Shown here: positions 7,252-14,034 of the stretch, in pieces
Position numbering within the stretch: the first letter of the stretch is position 1
Layout of the letters: each line of letters begins with the position of its first letter
Source: SHZI01 sp964384525
GTDB taxonomy: Bacteria > Pseudomonadota > Gammaproteobacteria > Steroidobacterales > GCA-2729495
NCBI GenBank assembly: GCA_964384525.1
Contig: CAYLKO010000058.1
Span: 1 to 15,939, forward strand
Direction: 5' to 3'
Length of the DNA: 15,939 nt
The notes under the pieces: model-generated
What the model was told of the DNA's origin: nothing
Databases searched by the model: none
What the model saw: only the letters and a program-made list of their open reading frames with translations
Program-made: the position numbers and the translations under genes

Positions 7252-7776
7252 ATGCCGACAAGAATCGCCGTGAAGCCAGGGCGCACCGCGCAAGCGCACC
7301 TGCACTCGCCCCTGGGCCCGATTCTGGTCTGCGCCACGGACCGGGGGCTGGCCGGCCTGTGGTTCGATGGCCAGACGCATCATCCGGGCCCGCTGGAGGT
7401 GCCGGTTGATCCACATCATCCGGTGCTGGCGCAGCTGGCGGAGGAGCTGGATGCCTACTGGCGTGACGGCAAGTTCCGGTTCTCGGTGCCCCTGGATCTC
7501 ATGGGCACACCGTTCCAGAAGGCGGTGTGGGCGGCGCTCCGCCGGATCCAGCCGGGGCACACCAGCAGCTATGCGGCCATTGCCGCGCAGGCCGGGTCAC
7601 CGGGTGCATCGCGGGCAGCCGGCGCCGCCATTGGCCGGAATCCGGTGAGCATCGTCGTGCCCTGTCACCGGGTGCTGGGCAGCAACGGAGCCCTCACGGG
7701 GTATGCCGGCGGTCTCGCCCGCAAACAGGCGTTATTGCAGCGGGAAGGTGCGCTCGCCGGTTTGCCGCAGCGCTGA
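7252..7776 (+). CDS. ogt: Methylated-DNA--[protein]-cysteine S-methyltransferase
   Basis: This 174-residue suicide enzyme transfers the alkyl group from O6-alkylguanine (and O4-alkylthymine) in DNA to its own cysteine. The active-site motif is IVVPCHRV with Cys138, followed by GALTGYAGGLARKQALLQREG, both diagnostic of the AGT/Ogt family. The helix-turn-helix-like segment around GTPFQKAVWAALRRIQPGHT precedes it. An N-terminal RNase-H-like domain (about 15-80) gives the usual Ogt length. The start is 12 nt after the ada-alkA stop. Its ribosome site GAGGAG (7238-7243) overlaps that stop, so the two genes almost certainly form an operon and are probably co-induced by methylation damage. It ends 8 nt before the convergent merR gene, and no terminator is apparent between them. 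The choice of ogt over ada C-terminal domain rests on its stand-alone form. Confidence 0.95.
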   Translation: MPTRIAVKPGRTAQAHLHSPLGPILVCATDRGLAGLWFDGQTHHPGPLEVPVDPHHPVLAQLAEELDAYWRDGKFRFSVPLDLMGTPFQKAVWAALRRIQPGHTSSYAAIAAQAGSPGASRAAGAAIGRNPVSIVVPCHRVLGSNGALTGYAGGLARKQALLQREGALAGLPQR

Positions 7777-7784
7777 CTGACGGA

Positions 7785-8627
7785 TCAGCCGGCTGTCTCG
7801 TCTGCCGAATTGCTTTCCATGGCCAGGAAGAACTGGGCAAACAGAAAGGCATTCTCGCCGTGGGCGGTGAACACATGGCCTTCGGTGGTTTTCTCCACAT
7901 GGGGTTCCGTATGCGCCTCGCAGCCGGCTTCCGATGCTGCGATTTCCTGCAGAGCCCGCTCGATGCGGGGATCATCGCCAGGCACCAGCACGCTGTAGCC
8001 ATCGGCTTCGCGCCACACATGGATGTGCCGACCGCGAAGCACGTCCAGCGACTTGCTCTGCCGCATCATCGCCAGATTGCAGCCCATGCGTTTCATCAGT
8101 GCAGCCAGCGATGCGGCCTCATCCTGGGGCGTGCTGCTGTGACCACACACCTGATCGATGAGGCGCCGATACAGGCGTCTGGCGCCATCGGCTGCCGGCA
8201 GCTGCTCGGACATTTCCCGCAGAAAGACCTCGAGCTCATGGCGCAGCACCAGAAGCTCGGTGAGGCGCCGTTCGATCTCGAGGAAGCGATCTTCGGCGAT
8301 GCGCGCCACATCCTGCGGCTTGCCGCTGTTGCGACGCTTGGCCGCCGTGCCGGACCGGGCCCGCCCAGGTTCAGCCTTGCCTGCTTCACTCCGCCCGGCT
8401 GCCAGGAACTGGCGGATGTCATCCAGTGAAAAGCCCAGGCGTTTGGCGCGATTGATGAAAAGGAGCGTCCGCTCGGCATCCGTGTCGTACACCCGATAGC
8501 CTGAGTCGGTGCGCCGGCGGGGAACCAGCAAACCCTCCTTCTCGTAATAGCGCAGCACGGAGGTGGCCACGCGCGCCCGTTTGGCCAATGCGCCAATGGT
8601 GTATTCGCGACGACTTGCAGTGTCCAT
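7785..8627 (-). CDS. MerR-family transcriptional regulator with extended C-terminal domain
   Basis: This 280-residue regulator has an N-terminal MerR winged helix-turn-helix (YTIGALAKRARVATSVLRYY, residues 9-28, then GYRVYD and LGFSLDDIRQFL). A basic, Gly/Arg/Lys-rich linker of about 30 residues (76-105) is inserted before the antiparallel dimerisation helix (110-141). Typical MerR proteins have about 130-160 residues and end shortly after this helix. Here VCGHSS (160-165) follows and loosely recalls the metal loop of ZntR. An unrecognised domain of about 100 residues (180-275, with Cys183, Cys236 and several His) comes next. The ligand may be a metal or an organic molecule. ATG 8627 has GAGGAA 6 nt upstream, inside the 3' end of the hydrolase gene, and only 2 nt separate the genes, so they are co-transcribed. 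It may bind the ATPase promoter at 5613-5644, its own operon, or both; that is inference. Confidence 0.88.
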   Translation of the reverse strand: MDTASRREYTIGALAKRARVATSVLRYYEKEGLLVPRRRTDSGYRVYDTDAERTLLFINRAKRLGFSLDDIRQFLAAGRSEAGKAEPGRARSGTAAKRRNSGKPQDVARIAEDRFLEIERRLTELLVLRHELEVFLREMSEQLPAADGARRLYRRLIDQVCGHSSTPQDEAASLAALMKRMGCNLAMMRQSKSLDVLRGRHIHVWREADGYSVLVPGDDPRIERALQEIAASEAGCEAHTEPHVEKTTEGHVFTAHGENAFLFAQFFLAMESNSADETAG

Positions 8628-8629
8628 GA

Positions 8630-9580
8630 TCAGTTCCTCATGACCCTCTCGGCAAAAGCCAGCATAGCGGCTGCTGTCTCCTGCGGCGCCTCTTCATGCA
8701 CGTAGTGCCCCGCTCCGGGGACCAGCACCGCGGTGTTGAAGGGCAGCTTTGCCTGCAATGCCTCGAACTCGCCGGCGGGCTTGCCGCGATCTTCCGCGCC
8801 CCACACGATCAGCGATGGCAGCTTGAGCTTCGACATCAAGGCGAGCTCTTCCGGCTCGTGGTACTGGCCCATCAGCGCCGTCATGCCCCGCAGGTAACCC
8901 GCGCTTCTGGAAGCCAGCGTGAGATCCCGGATGACATCGTCGGTGACCACCGACGGATCCACGAATGAGCGGCGCAGCAGCTTGCCGCGAAACTCCGGAT
9001 TGCCGAACAGTCTGGCCTGCAGGCGCGGGATGGGAAAGACAAAATACTTTGCCAGCGCCGGTACACCGGTCGTGATGATGCCCGGATTCATGACCACGAG
9101 GCCGATCACCGCCGGCGACTGCAGCGCGACGCGCAGCGCGATGGCGCCACCGAGTGAATGGCCGGCAACCACCACGTGTTTCAGGTCGAGTGCCGTGATC
9201 AGGCCGGCCATGACTTCAGCCTGATGCTGGTTGCCATAATCAAAAGGGGCCGGTTTGTCGGACAGGCCATAGCCGGGCATGTCGCAGGCGACGACGTAAT
9301 AACGGTCGGTGAGCAGCGGGGCCAGCAGGCGAAAACTCTGCAGGGAGTTGGCAAAGCCGTGCAGCAGGAGCAGCGTGGGTTTGCCGGCATCAGGTTGTCC
9401 CCAGGTCCGGTAGCGCAGGTTCAAGCCATCGACCTGCACGAACCGGTCGGCCGGACCGGCCAGATCCACGGCGGGAATCTCCGGCTGATCAGCAGGCCAG
9501 TAGGCATACGCTGCCAGGGCCAGCCAGATCACGGCAATGCCACCGAGGAGTACAAACAGCATCCGCTTCCGCCACTTCAT
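8630..9580 (-). CDS. Membrane-anchored alpha/beta hydrolase
   Basis: This 316-residue hydrolase has an N-terminal hydrophobic anchor (about residues 7-27, preceded by MKWRKR), which should place the catalytic domain in the periplasm. The alpha/beta-hydrolase fold shows the oxyanion segment LLLLHGFANS (70-79), nucleophile elbow GHSLGG (Ser142), acid WGAEDRG (Asp264) and base GAGHYVHE (His292), in canonical order. The cap region is about 168-245. Sequence alone does not separate esterase, epoxide hydrolase, haloalkane dehalogenase and C-C hydrolase; the acid at this late position favours esterase or C-C hydrolase. I chose ATG 9580 because it places a basic n-region before the anchor; there is no strong ribosome site. 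The frame extends to a GTG at 9640, and a later ATG lies at 9562. It is followed 2 nt later by the merR gene and is divergent from the ubiD-family gene. The 104-nt shared intergenic region holds no operator I recognise. Confidence 0.9.
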   Translation of the reverse strand: MKWRKRMLFVLLGGIAVIWLALAAYAYWPADQPEIPAVDLAGPADRFVQVDGLNLRYRTWGQPDAGKPTLLLLHGFANSLQSFRLLAPLLTDRYYVVACDMPGYGLSDKPAPFDYGNQHQAEVMAGLITALDLKHVVVAGHSLGGAIALRVALQSPAVIGLVVMNPGIITTGVPALAKYFVFPIPRLQARLFGNPEFRGKLLRRSFVDPSVVTDDVIRDLTLASRSAGYLRGMTALMGQYHEPEELALMSKLKLPSLIVWGAEDRGKPAGEFEALQAKLPFNTAVLVPGAGHYVHEEAPQETAAAMLAFAERVMRN

Positions 9581-9684
9581 CGTGGGTAAAGTTCCGGTGT
9601 ATCGTGCGGCAACCAACCGTTGTCTGCACACTGGCGCCACGCCCGGCTTCAGGGTGTCCGAACCAACTTCAGGAGCCGCGCATC

Positions 9685-11172
9685 ATGAAGACCGTCGTCA
9701 TGGATTCCGTACGTGACTATATCAATGCGCTGGACCAGCGTGGTCGCGTCCTGCGCATTGCGGAGATGGATCAGGACCAGTACGAGGTCACGGCCTTTGC
9801 CTACCGGCTCATCGAGAAGTTCGGCATTGAACAGGCGCCCACCTTCATCGTCGATCGCGTGCGGATCGATGGCCGGTGGCGGGACGGCCCGCTGGTGGCC
9901 AATGCCTACGGTCGCTGGCCCGATGAAGCGGTGCTGTTCGGCGTACCGGAGGTCACGGACGATTATCGCGGGATGTACCACGCCGTGCTTCAGCAGCTGG
10001 AACAACGGCTCGATCGCGGTGGCAACTGGCAGCGAATTGCACCGGTGGAGATCAGCGATCCCGGCAAGGCGCCGTGCAAGCAGGTCATCCTGCGGGGCGA
10101 TGCCATCGATATCGAGCAATTTGCCTGGCTCAAGAACAATCCGGCCGATGGCGGCCGCTACATCAACATCACGTCGGTCGTCATGGACGATCCGGAGTTC
10201 GGCAAGAACACCGGCACCTATCGCTGCCAGGTGCGGGGGCCACGACGCATCAGCATCAATCCGGAACCCAGCCAGCATGGCTTTCGCATTCTCAGCGCCA
10301 TGCGCCAGCGTGGTGACAAGGTGGCGAAAGTTGCCGTGGCAGTCGGCGCTGATCCGTTCACCTTCTGCGCCAGCAGCACCAAGATGGCCGGCTTCCAGGA
10401 AGACGAACTGGAATTTGCCGGCGGCATGCGCGGCAAGGCGCTGGAAGTCGTGAAATGCGAGACCAGCGACATCCGCGTGCCGGCCCATGCCGAAATGATC
10501 ATCGAGGGGCTGGTGCCGCTCGACAAAGGCCTGGATGAGGGCCCTTACGGCGAGATGTATGGTTATCTCGGGCCGATGAAGCCCAACAACTTCTACATGG
10601 ACATCGAGTGCATCACCCATCGCGAAAAGCCGTGGATCCTGAACTCGTTCACCGGGCTCACGTGCGACATGCCGCGGGCTCCGCAGACGGCCGCCAACTT
10701 TTTCAAGTATCGGCAACTGATACCGGGCCTCAAGGGCCTGATCTCGCCGCGTGGAGCGAATGGGCTGGTGGTGATCAGCATCGACAAGCGCTTGCCGGGT
10801 GAGGGCATGTCGGCTGGTCAGTGCCTGGCGGCCAATGCGGGCCTCAACAAGGTGGTGATCGTGGTCGACAAGGACATCGACATCCTCGATCCCAGCCAGA
10901 TTCTCCATGCCTTGAGCGCCCGCTGGCAGCCCTCGGCCAGCCTGCTCATTCCACAGACGCAGATGATGATGCCGGACCCCAGTCGCGCGAAGTGGGCGTT
11001 GTCGAGCAAGATCGTGATCGACGCCACGCGCCAGCTGGAGTCGGAGGGCGGGCCGAAGCAATGGCCGCCGTTGAATCTCGATCTGCTCGTCAAGGGCGCG
11101 CCGGAGAGCTTCGCACTGGTGGACCGCCGGTGGAACGAATACCTGAAGGACTTCGGCCGGGCGTCCGATTGA
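9685..11172 (+). CDS. UbiD-family (prenylated-FMN) decarboxylase
   Basis: This 495-residue protein belongs to the UbiD family, which reversibly decarboxylates aromatic or alpha,beta-unsaturated acids using prenylated FMN supplied by a UbiX-type enzyme. The candidate catalytic triad is Arg180 (TYRCQVRG), Glu285 and Glu290 (DEGPYGEMYGY). The spacings of 105 and 5 residues closely match Arg173, Glu277 and Glu282 of A. niger Fdc1. The N-terminus (MDSVRDYINALDQRGRVLRI) and the MKPNNFYMDIECITHR segment are family-typical. It does not look like canonical UbiD of ubiquinone synthesis, so a catabolic phenolic or unsaturated acid decarboxylase is more likely; the substrate is unknown. ATG 9685 has AGGAG 9 nt upstream. 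The frame is open to 9604, but that start lacks support. The TGA shares one base with the ATG of the downstream esterase-like gene, indicating translational coupling. No ubiX gene is present in the window. Confidence 0.92.
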   Translation: MKTVVMDSVRDYINALDQRGRVLRIAEMDQDQYEVTAFAYRLIEKFGIEQAPTFIVDRVRIDGRWRDGPLVANAYGRWPDEAVLFGVPEVTDDYRGMYHAVLQQLEQRLDRGGNWQRIAPVEISDPGKAPCKQVILRGDAIDIEQFAWLKNNPADGGRYINITSVVMDDPEFGKNTGTYRCQVRGPRRISINPEPSQHGFRILSAMRQRGDKVAKVAVAVGADPFTFCASSTKMAGFQEDELEFAGGMRGKALEVVKCETSDIRVPAHAEMIIEGLVPLDKGLDEGPYGEMYGYLGPMKPNNFYMDIECITHREKPWILNSFTGLTCDMPRAPQTAANFFKYRQLIPGLKGLISPRGANGLVVISIDKRLPGEGMSAGQCLAANAGLNKVVIVVDKDIDILDPSQILHALSARWQPSASLLIPQTQMMMPDPSRAKWALSSKIVIDATRQLESEGGPKQWPPLNLDLLVKGAPESFALVDRRWNEYLKDFGRASD

Positions 11173-12209
11173 TGCGGATGCCGACCATAGCCGGCTGGCG
11201 GTGGCTGCTGCCGTTGCTCGGTGCAGTGCTGTTGTTGATCGCCGGCTCGGGACTCGCGTTCTGGTGGTGGGGCTGGTACACGCCGGCATTCCCCCAGCCG
11301 GAACTGACCGGCTCGGTGGTGGAAAGGCGGCTGGAGTTTGCCGGCCTGTCACGATCCTTTCTGGTGTATGTGCCACGCAAGGTGGCCCGACCCGCGCCGG
11401 TGTTGCTCGTGCTCCACGGGACCGGCGGCAGCGCACAACGAATGCGCAGCGACACGGCATGGGCCTTCGAACTCATCGCCGATCGCGAGGGCATGCTGGT
11501 GGTCTATCCCCAGGGTTTTGAGCGGCAATGGCATGACTGCCGCCGGGTCAGCACCGGGTCTGCCCCGCAACGGCCTGTCGACGACGTGGGTTTTCTGCGC
11601 GCGGTGGTTTCCCGTCTGGCCGGTGATCCGGCCCTCGGGGGGCGGCAAATTGACGCAGACGAGGTGTTCGCCGCGGGGTTTTCCAATGGCGGACACATGG
11701 CGTTTCGCCTGGCGCTGGAAGCACCGGATTTCGTCGCCGGGATTGCTGCCATCGCGGCGAGTCTGCCCGCCGACGCCAATTTCGCCTGTCAGCCGAGCGG
11801 CACGGCGGTGCCGGTCATGGTGATCGACGGCACCGAAGATCCGGTCAGCCCCTATGACGGCGGTGAGATCTGGTCGCTTGGATCTTTCAATCGCCGCGGC
11901 GCGGTGCGTTCTGCGGAAGCCACGGCCGGCTACTTCAGTGATCTGGCCGGATATGCGGAACCGCCCTTCGAACATCGCTATCCGGATGCCGATCCGCGTG
12001 ACGGGACTGTGGCAAGTCGTCGCGTCTGGTCGCTCGAGAATCGGCCTGAAGTGGACCTCATCACGATCCATGGTGGTGGACACACGATTCCGCACCCGGT
12101 AAAACGCATGCCGCGCATTTTCGGGCGCACCAGCCACGACATTCCGGCCGCTGAAGAGGTGTGGAGATTCTTCGGTCGCCAGTTGCTTAGTGGCGGACAA
12201 CCTGACTAG
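11172..12209 (+). CDS. Anchored feruloyl esterase / PHB depolymerase-like hydrolase (LpqC type)
   Basis: This 345-residue hydrolase has an N-terminal anchor (residues 10-34, LLPLLGAVLLLIAGSGLAFW), so it probably acts in the periplasm or as a membrane-tethered enzyme. The catalytic domain is of the CE1/PHB-depolymerase/LpqC type: LLVLHGTGG (78-86), VVYPQGFERQWHDC (110-123), nucleophile GFSNGG (Ser171), DGTEDPVSPYDGG (Asp223) and HGGGHTIPH (His304). Two cysteines (Cys123, Cys206) may form a disulphide. Family members release hydroxycinnamic acids from esters or cut polyesters. ATG 11172 overlaps the ubiD-family stop by one base (TGATG), so the two are translationally coupled; ATG 11178 is an alternative. 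Ester cleavage followed by decarboxylation of the freed acid is a plausible joint role, but it is inferred. The TAG stop (12207-12209) lies inside a possible -10 box of the next gene. Confidence 0.9.
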   Translation: MRMPTIAGWRWLLPLLGAVLLLIAGSGLAFWWWGWYTPAFPQPELTGSVVERRLEFAGLSRSFLVYVPRKVARPAPVLLVLHGTGGSAQRMRSDTAWAFELIADREGMLVVYPQGFERQWHDCRRVSTGSAPQRPVDDVGFLRAVVSRLAGDPALGGRQIDADEVFAAGFSNGGHMAFRLALEAPDFVAGIAAIAASLPADANFACQPSGTAVPVMVIDGTEDPVSPYDGGEIWSLGSFNRRGAVRSAEATAGYFSDLAGYAEPPFEHRYPDADPRDGTVASRRVWSLENRPEVDLITIHGGGHTIPHPVKRMPRIFGRTSHDIPAAEEVWRFFGRQLLSGGQPD

Positions 12210-12212
12210 TAT
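12183..12212 (+). promoter_or_regulatory. Possible sigma-70 promoter for the CbiX-like gene
   Basis: TTGCTT (12183-12188) and TAGTAT (12207-12212), separated by 18 bp, lie at the 3' end of the esterase gene. They match consensus at 3/6 and 4/6 positions. The following leader to 12276 contains a T-rich stretch (12231-12257) and a small GGGATTTCCC palindrome (12227-12236). The AT-rich break in GC-rich DNA supports a promoter region, but the exact boxes are uncertain. Confidence 0.3.
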
Positions 12213-12276
12213 CTCCACACATGTTTGGGATTTCCCTTATTTTCTTTTTACTGTTTCCGTGGCCTGGAGAATGACC

Positions 12277-13458
12277 ATGATGAGATGTTCAACTATGGTG
12301 ACGCCGAAGCCTTTTGCCACCACCCTGCTGACTGCCGGCGCCGTCGCTTTTCTGTTGGCGACCGGTCCGTCGGTGAGCCAGGCTGCCGAGTCCTCAATGG
12401 AGGGCATGGACCATTTGAAGATGGACATGGGCAAGATGGACCATTCGAAGATGGACCATTCCATGGACGGCATGAGCATGGAGCCCGATGCCGAAGGTCG
12501 CATCATGTACGGCATGAAGCACAAGATGGACCCGGCCCTGACCAAGGAGCTGAAGGAAAAGATCGCTCTTTACAAGAACTACAGCGATGCGGAAATCGCC
12601 CTGTCGATGGACATGATGGGCCCGGAATACGCTTGGGACATCAGCCCGAAGGATCTGAAGGGCAAGCAGGGCGTGCTGATCCTGACGCACGGCTTCGGCG
12701 AGATCGGTGACAAGATGTTCAAGCAGCAGGTGGAGTCGATCGGCCAGATCTTCCCGACCACCCTCGCCGTCGGCATGGCGATGATGATGTCCTCGCACAT
12801 CCAGATCGCACTGGACGAGCTGACCAAGGCCGGCGCCAAGCAAATCGCCATCGTGCCGATCACCTCGACGGCCAACAACGAGCTGTATCGCCAGTGGATG
12901 TACATCTTCGGCCAGCAGGCCAAGCCGGAGTTCGCCACCGTGCCCCAGGTGCACACCGACGCGAAGCTGCTGTTCGTCAAGCCGCCTGGTGATGATCCGC
13001 TGATTGCCGAGATCCTGATCGACAATGCCACCGAGTTGAGCAAGAACCCGTCGAAGGAACTCGTGATCATCGCGGGCCATGGGCCGTCCGGCGCCAAGGA
13101 CAATGCCGACGAGCTGCGGCAGCTCGCCAACCTGGCCAAGATCGTCAAGCAGGACGGCGGCTTTGCCGACGTGGTTGGCGTGACGCTTCAGGACGACGCG
13201 CCGCCGAAGATCCGCGAGGCCAACGTGCAGAAACTGCGCGGCATCATCGAGGCCGGAGCCAAGAAGGGTCAGCACGTGATCGTCGTGACCAACCTGATCT
13301 CGGCCCGGTCGATCCAGGCCAAGCTGCGCAAGGATCTGGCGGGTCTGCAGTATGAATTCAGCTCGAAGGGCTTCATCAACCATCCCAACTTCATGAAGTG
13401 GATGGGTGAGGCAGTCCGGCACGAGTTCGAGGCTAACCCGGTGGCCAGCACCAAGTAA
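12277..13458 (+). CDS. Exported tandem CbiX-like (sirohydrochlorin chelatase-fold) protein with Met/His-rich N-terminus
   Basis: This 393-residue protein starts with a Sec-type signal peptide (hydrophobic core about 17-31, likely cleavage after SQAA, residue 37). A Met/Asp/His-rich segment (41-84) follows, with pentapeptide-like repeats MDHLK, MDMGK, MDHSK and MDHSM, then DGMSM. It recalls the Met/His motifs of periplasmic copper proteins such as CopB/PcoB. Two chelatase-like units come next: one begins VLILTHGFGEIGDK (His138), with ALDELTKAGAKQIAIVPI later in it; the second begins ELVIIAGHGPSGAKDN (His268). CbiX/CbiK enzymes normally work in the cytoplasm, inserting Co or Fe into sirohydrochlorin, so export and a metal-binding leader are unexpected. 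I chose ATG 12277 because GGAGA at 12266-12270 is 6 nt upstream; ATG 12271 and 12280 are alternatives. It has its own terminator. The fold call comes from motif resemblance, and the function (metal carrier, chelatase or sensor) is unknown. Confidence 0.82.
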   Translation: MMRCSTMVTPKPFATTLLTAGAVAFLLATGPSVSQAAESSMEGMDHLKMDMGKMDHSKMDHSMDGMSMEPDAEGRIMYGMKHKMDPALTKELKEKIALYKNYSDAEIALSMDMMGPEYAWDISPKDLKGKQGVLILTHGFGEIGDKMFKQQVESIGQIFPTTLAVGMAMMMSSHIQIALDELTKAGAKQIAIVPITSTANNELYRQWMYIFGQQAKPEFATVPQVHTDAKLLFVKPPGDDPLIAEILIDNATELSKNPSKELVIIAGHGPSGAKDNADELRQLANLAKIVKQDGGFADVVGVTLQDDAPPKIREANVQKLRGIIEAGAKKGQHVIVVTNLISARSIQAKLRKDLAGLQYEFSSKGFINHPNFMKWMGEAVRHEFEANPVASTK

Positions 13459-13484
13459 TCGCAACCACTCCTGTTGGGCCAATG

Positions 13485-13526
13485 AAAAAGGGCCGGCGCC
13501 TTGTGGCGCCGGCCCTGATTTTTTTC
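13485..13526. terminator. Strong bidirectional intrinsic terminator
   Basis: An 11-bp perfect GC-rich stem (GGGCCGGCGCC at 13490-13500, GGCGCCGGCCC at 13505-13515) with a TTGT loop is followed on the + strand by TGATTTTTTTC. On the minus strand the same stem is followed by five T residues (complement of 13485-13489). It can therefore end both the CbiX-like gene and the convergent cysteine-rich gene. Confidence 0.92.
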
Positions 13527-13554
13527 AGCTGACTTCAGGTCAGCCGACGTTTGG

Positions 13555-13576
13555 TCAACGACTCATCAACGACTCA
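13555..13576. repeat. Perfect tandem duplication of an 11-bp unit at a gene end
   Basis: TCAACGACTCA occurs twice in direct succession (13555-13565 and 13566-13576). The second copy contains the stop codon of the minus-strand cysteine-rich gene. It is probably a small slippage duplication with no evident function. Confidence 0.8.
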
Positions 13577-13912
13577 GCCGGTCTTCCACTCGCCACCCTG
13601 GAAGCCGCAGCCGATCTCCAGACCACCCGGATCACCTTCGTAATAAGTCCGCGTGCCGGCATCGCCCATGTCGCAGACGCCAACCCGGCCTTCAGTGGGG
13701 CAGGCGCCGTCACCGTGGGTGCCACCGCTGTTGTCATCCGTCTTGCCGAGTTCGGTGCACTTGGCGGCATCGGCAGGCGCATCACACACCTTGAACGGAC
13801 CAGCAAACATGTTCTGCTGGACATAGTTGCAGTGTCCGGGGCCATCGGCGGCGGTGGCCGCCAACGGACTCAAGGCCAGCACTGCAATGGCTGCGATCAG
13901 AGTCGACTTCAT
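13574..13912 (-). CDS. Small secreted six-cysteine protein of unknown function
   Basis: This 112-residue protein has a clear Sec signal peptide (MKSTLIAAIAVLALSPLAAT, cleavage near residue 22), leaving a mature chain of about 90 residues. Its six cysteines (28, 43, 52, 71, 80, 102) suggest three disulphides in the periplasm or outside the cell. The pattern CPTEGRVGVC, then a TYYEGDP stretch, then GCGFQGGEW resembles short uncharacterised secreted proteins I recall with a CPxxxRVGxC ... YY ... GGxW layout; I know no function for them. The mature chain is acidic and Gly-rich. ATG 13912 has AGGAGAA 8 nt upstream. It is the last gene in a minus-strand group after the quinoprotein gene and its start overlaps the end of a possible 41-codon ORF by 4 nt (ATGA). 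A role as partner or cap of the quinoprotein is possible but unproven. Confidence 0.85.
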   Translation of the reverse strand: MKSTLIAAIAVLALSPLAATAADGPGHCNYVQQNMFAGPFKVCDAPADAAKCTELGKTDDNSGGTHGDGACPTEGRVGVCDMGDAGTRTYYEGDPGGLEIGCGFQGGEWKTG

Positions 13913-14034
13913 AAGCGGAATTCTCCTGTCGTCAGTTCGACTTGTGGAAGATTGACGTGGTCGATCATGGCACGCAGGTAGTCCGGAATCCAGAGTTGCT
14001 CCAGCCCGGACGACGGTGATGCAGCCGTGCTCAC
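13909..14034 (-). CDS. Possible 41-residue coupled small ORF between quinoprotein and cysteine-rich genes
   Basis: A GTG at 14034-14032 overlaps the TGA stop of the quinoprotein gene (GTGA). The frame runs 41 codons and ends in a TGA that overlaps the ATG of the cysteine-rich gene (ATGA), so it exactly bridges the 118-nt gap with a 4-nt overlap at each end. Its C-terminal part reads LEQLWIPDYLRAMIDHVNLP, then a short polar tail, and looks protein-like with no low-complexity shadow character. GGAA lies 8 nt upstream of the GTG, a weak ribosome site. There is no signal peptide and no family that I recognise. It may be a coupled microprotein, a remnant of a longer gene, or chance; the open frame continues upstream into the quinoprotein gene in another frame. 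Confidence 0.35.
   Translation of the reverse strand: MSTAASPSSGLEQLWIPDYLRAMIDHVNLPQVELTTGEFRL

Noticed and set aside
6040..7560. 506-codon minus-strand open frame opposite ada-alkA and ogt
   Set aside because: It spans two well-supported genes on the other strand and has no protein-like motif.
7771..7792. Short GCTGA/TCAGC inverted repeat between ogt and merR as a terminator
   Set aside because: The stem is only 5 bp with an 8-nt loop and no T tract on either strand.
9611..9667. Two AACCAAC direct repeats (9611-9617, 9661-9667) in the hydrolase-ubiD intergenic region as an operator
   Set aside because: Seven-base repeats 50 bp apart can be chance. No MerR-type long-spacer promoter accompanies them.
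9649..11460. 603-codon minus-strand open frame opposite the ubiD-family gene
   Set aside because: High GC leaves antisense frames open. It shows no recognisable domain, and the + strand genes have full motifs and ribosome sites.
12394..13482. 362-codon minus-strand open frame opposite the CbiX-like gene
   Set aside because: The composition is His/Leu/Arg-rich antisense with no motifs. It also begins very close to the terminator that closes the + strand gene.
13528..13544. GCTGAC/GTCAGC hairpin next to the main terminator as a second terminator
   Set aside because: The stem is 6 bp and no T tract follows it on either strand. The neighbouring 11-bp stem explains termination.
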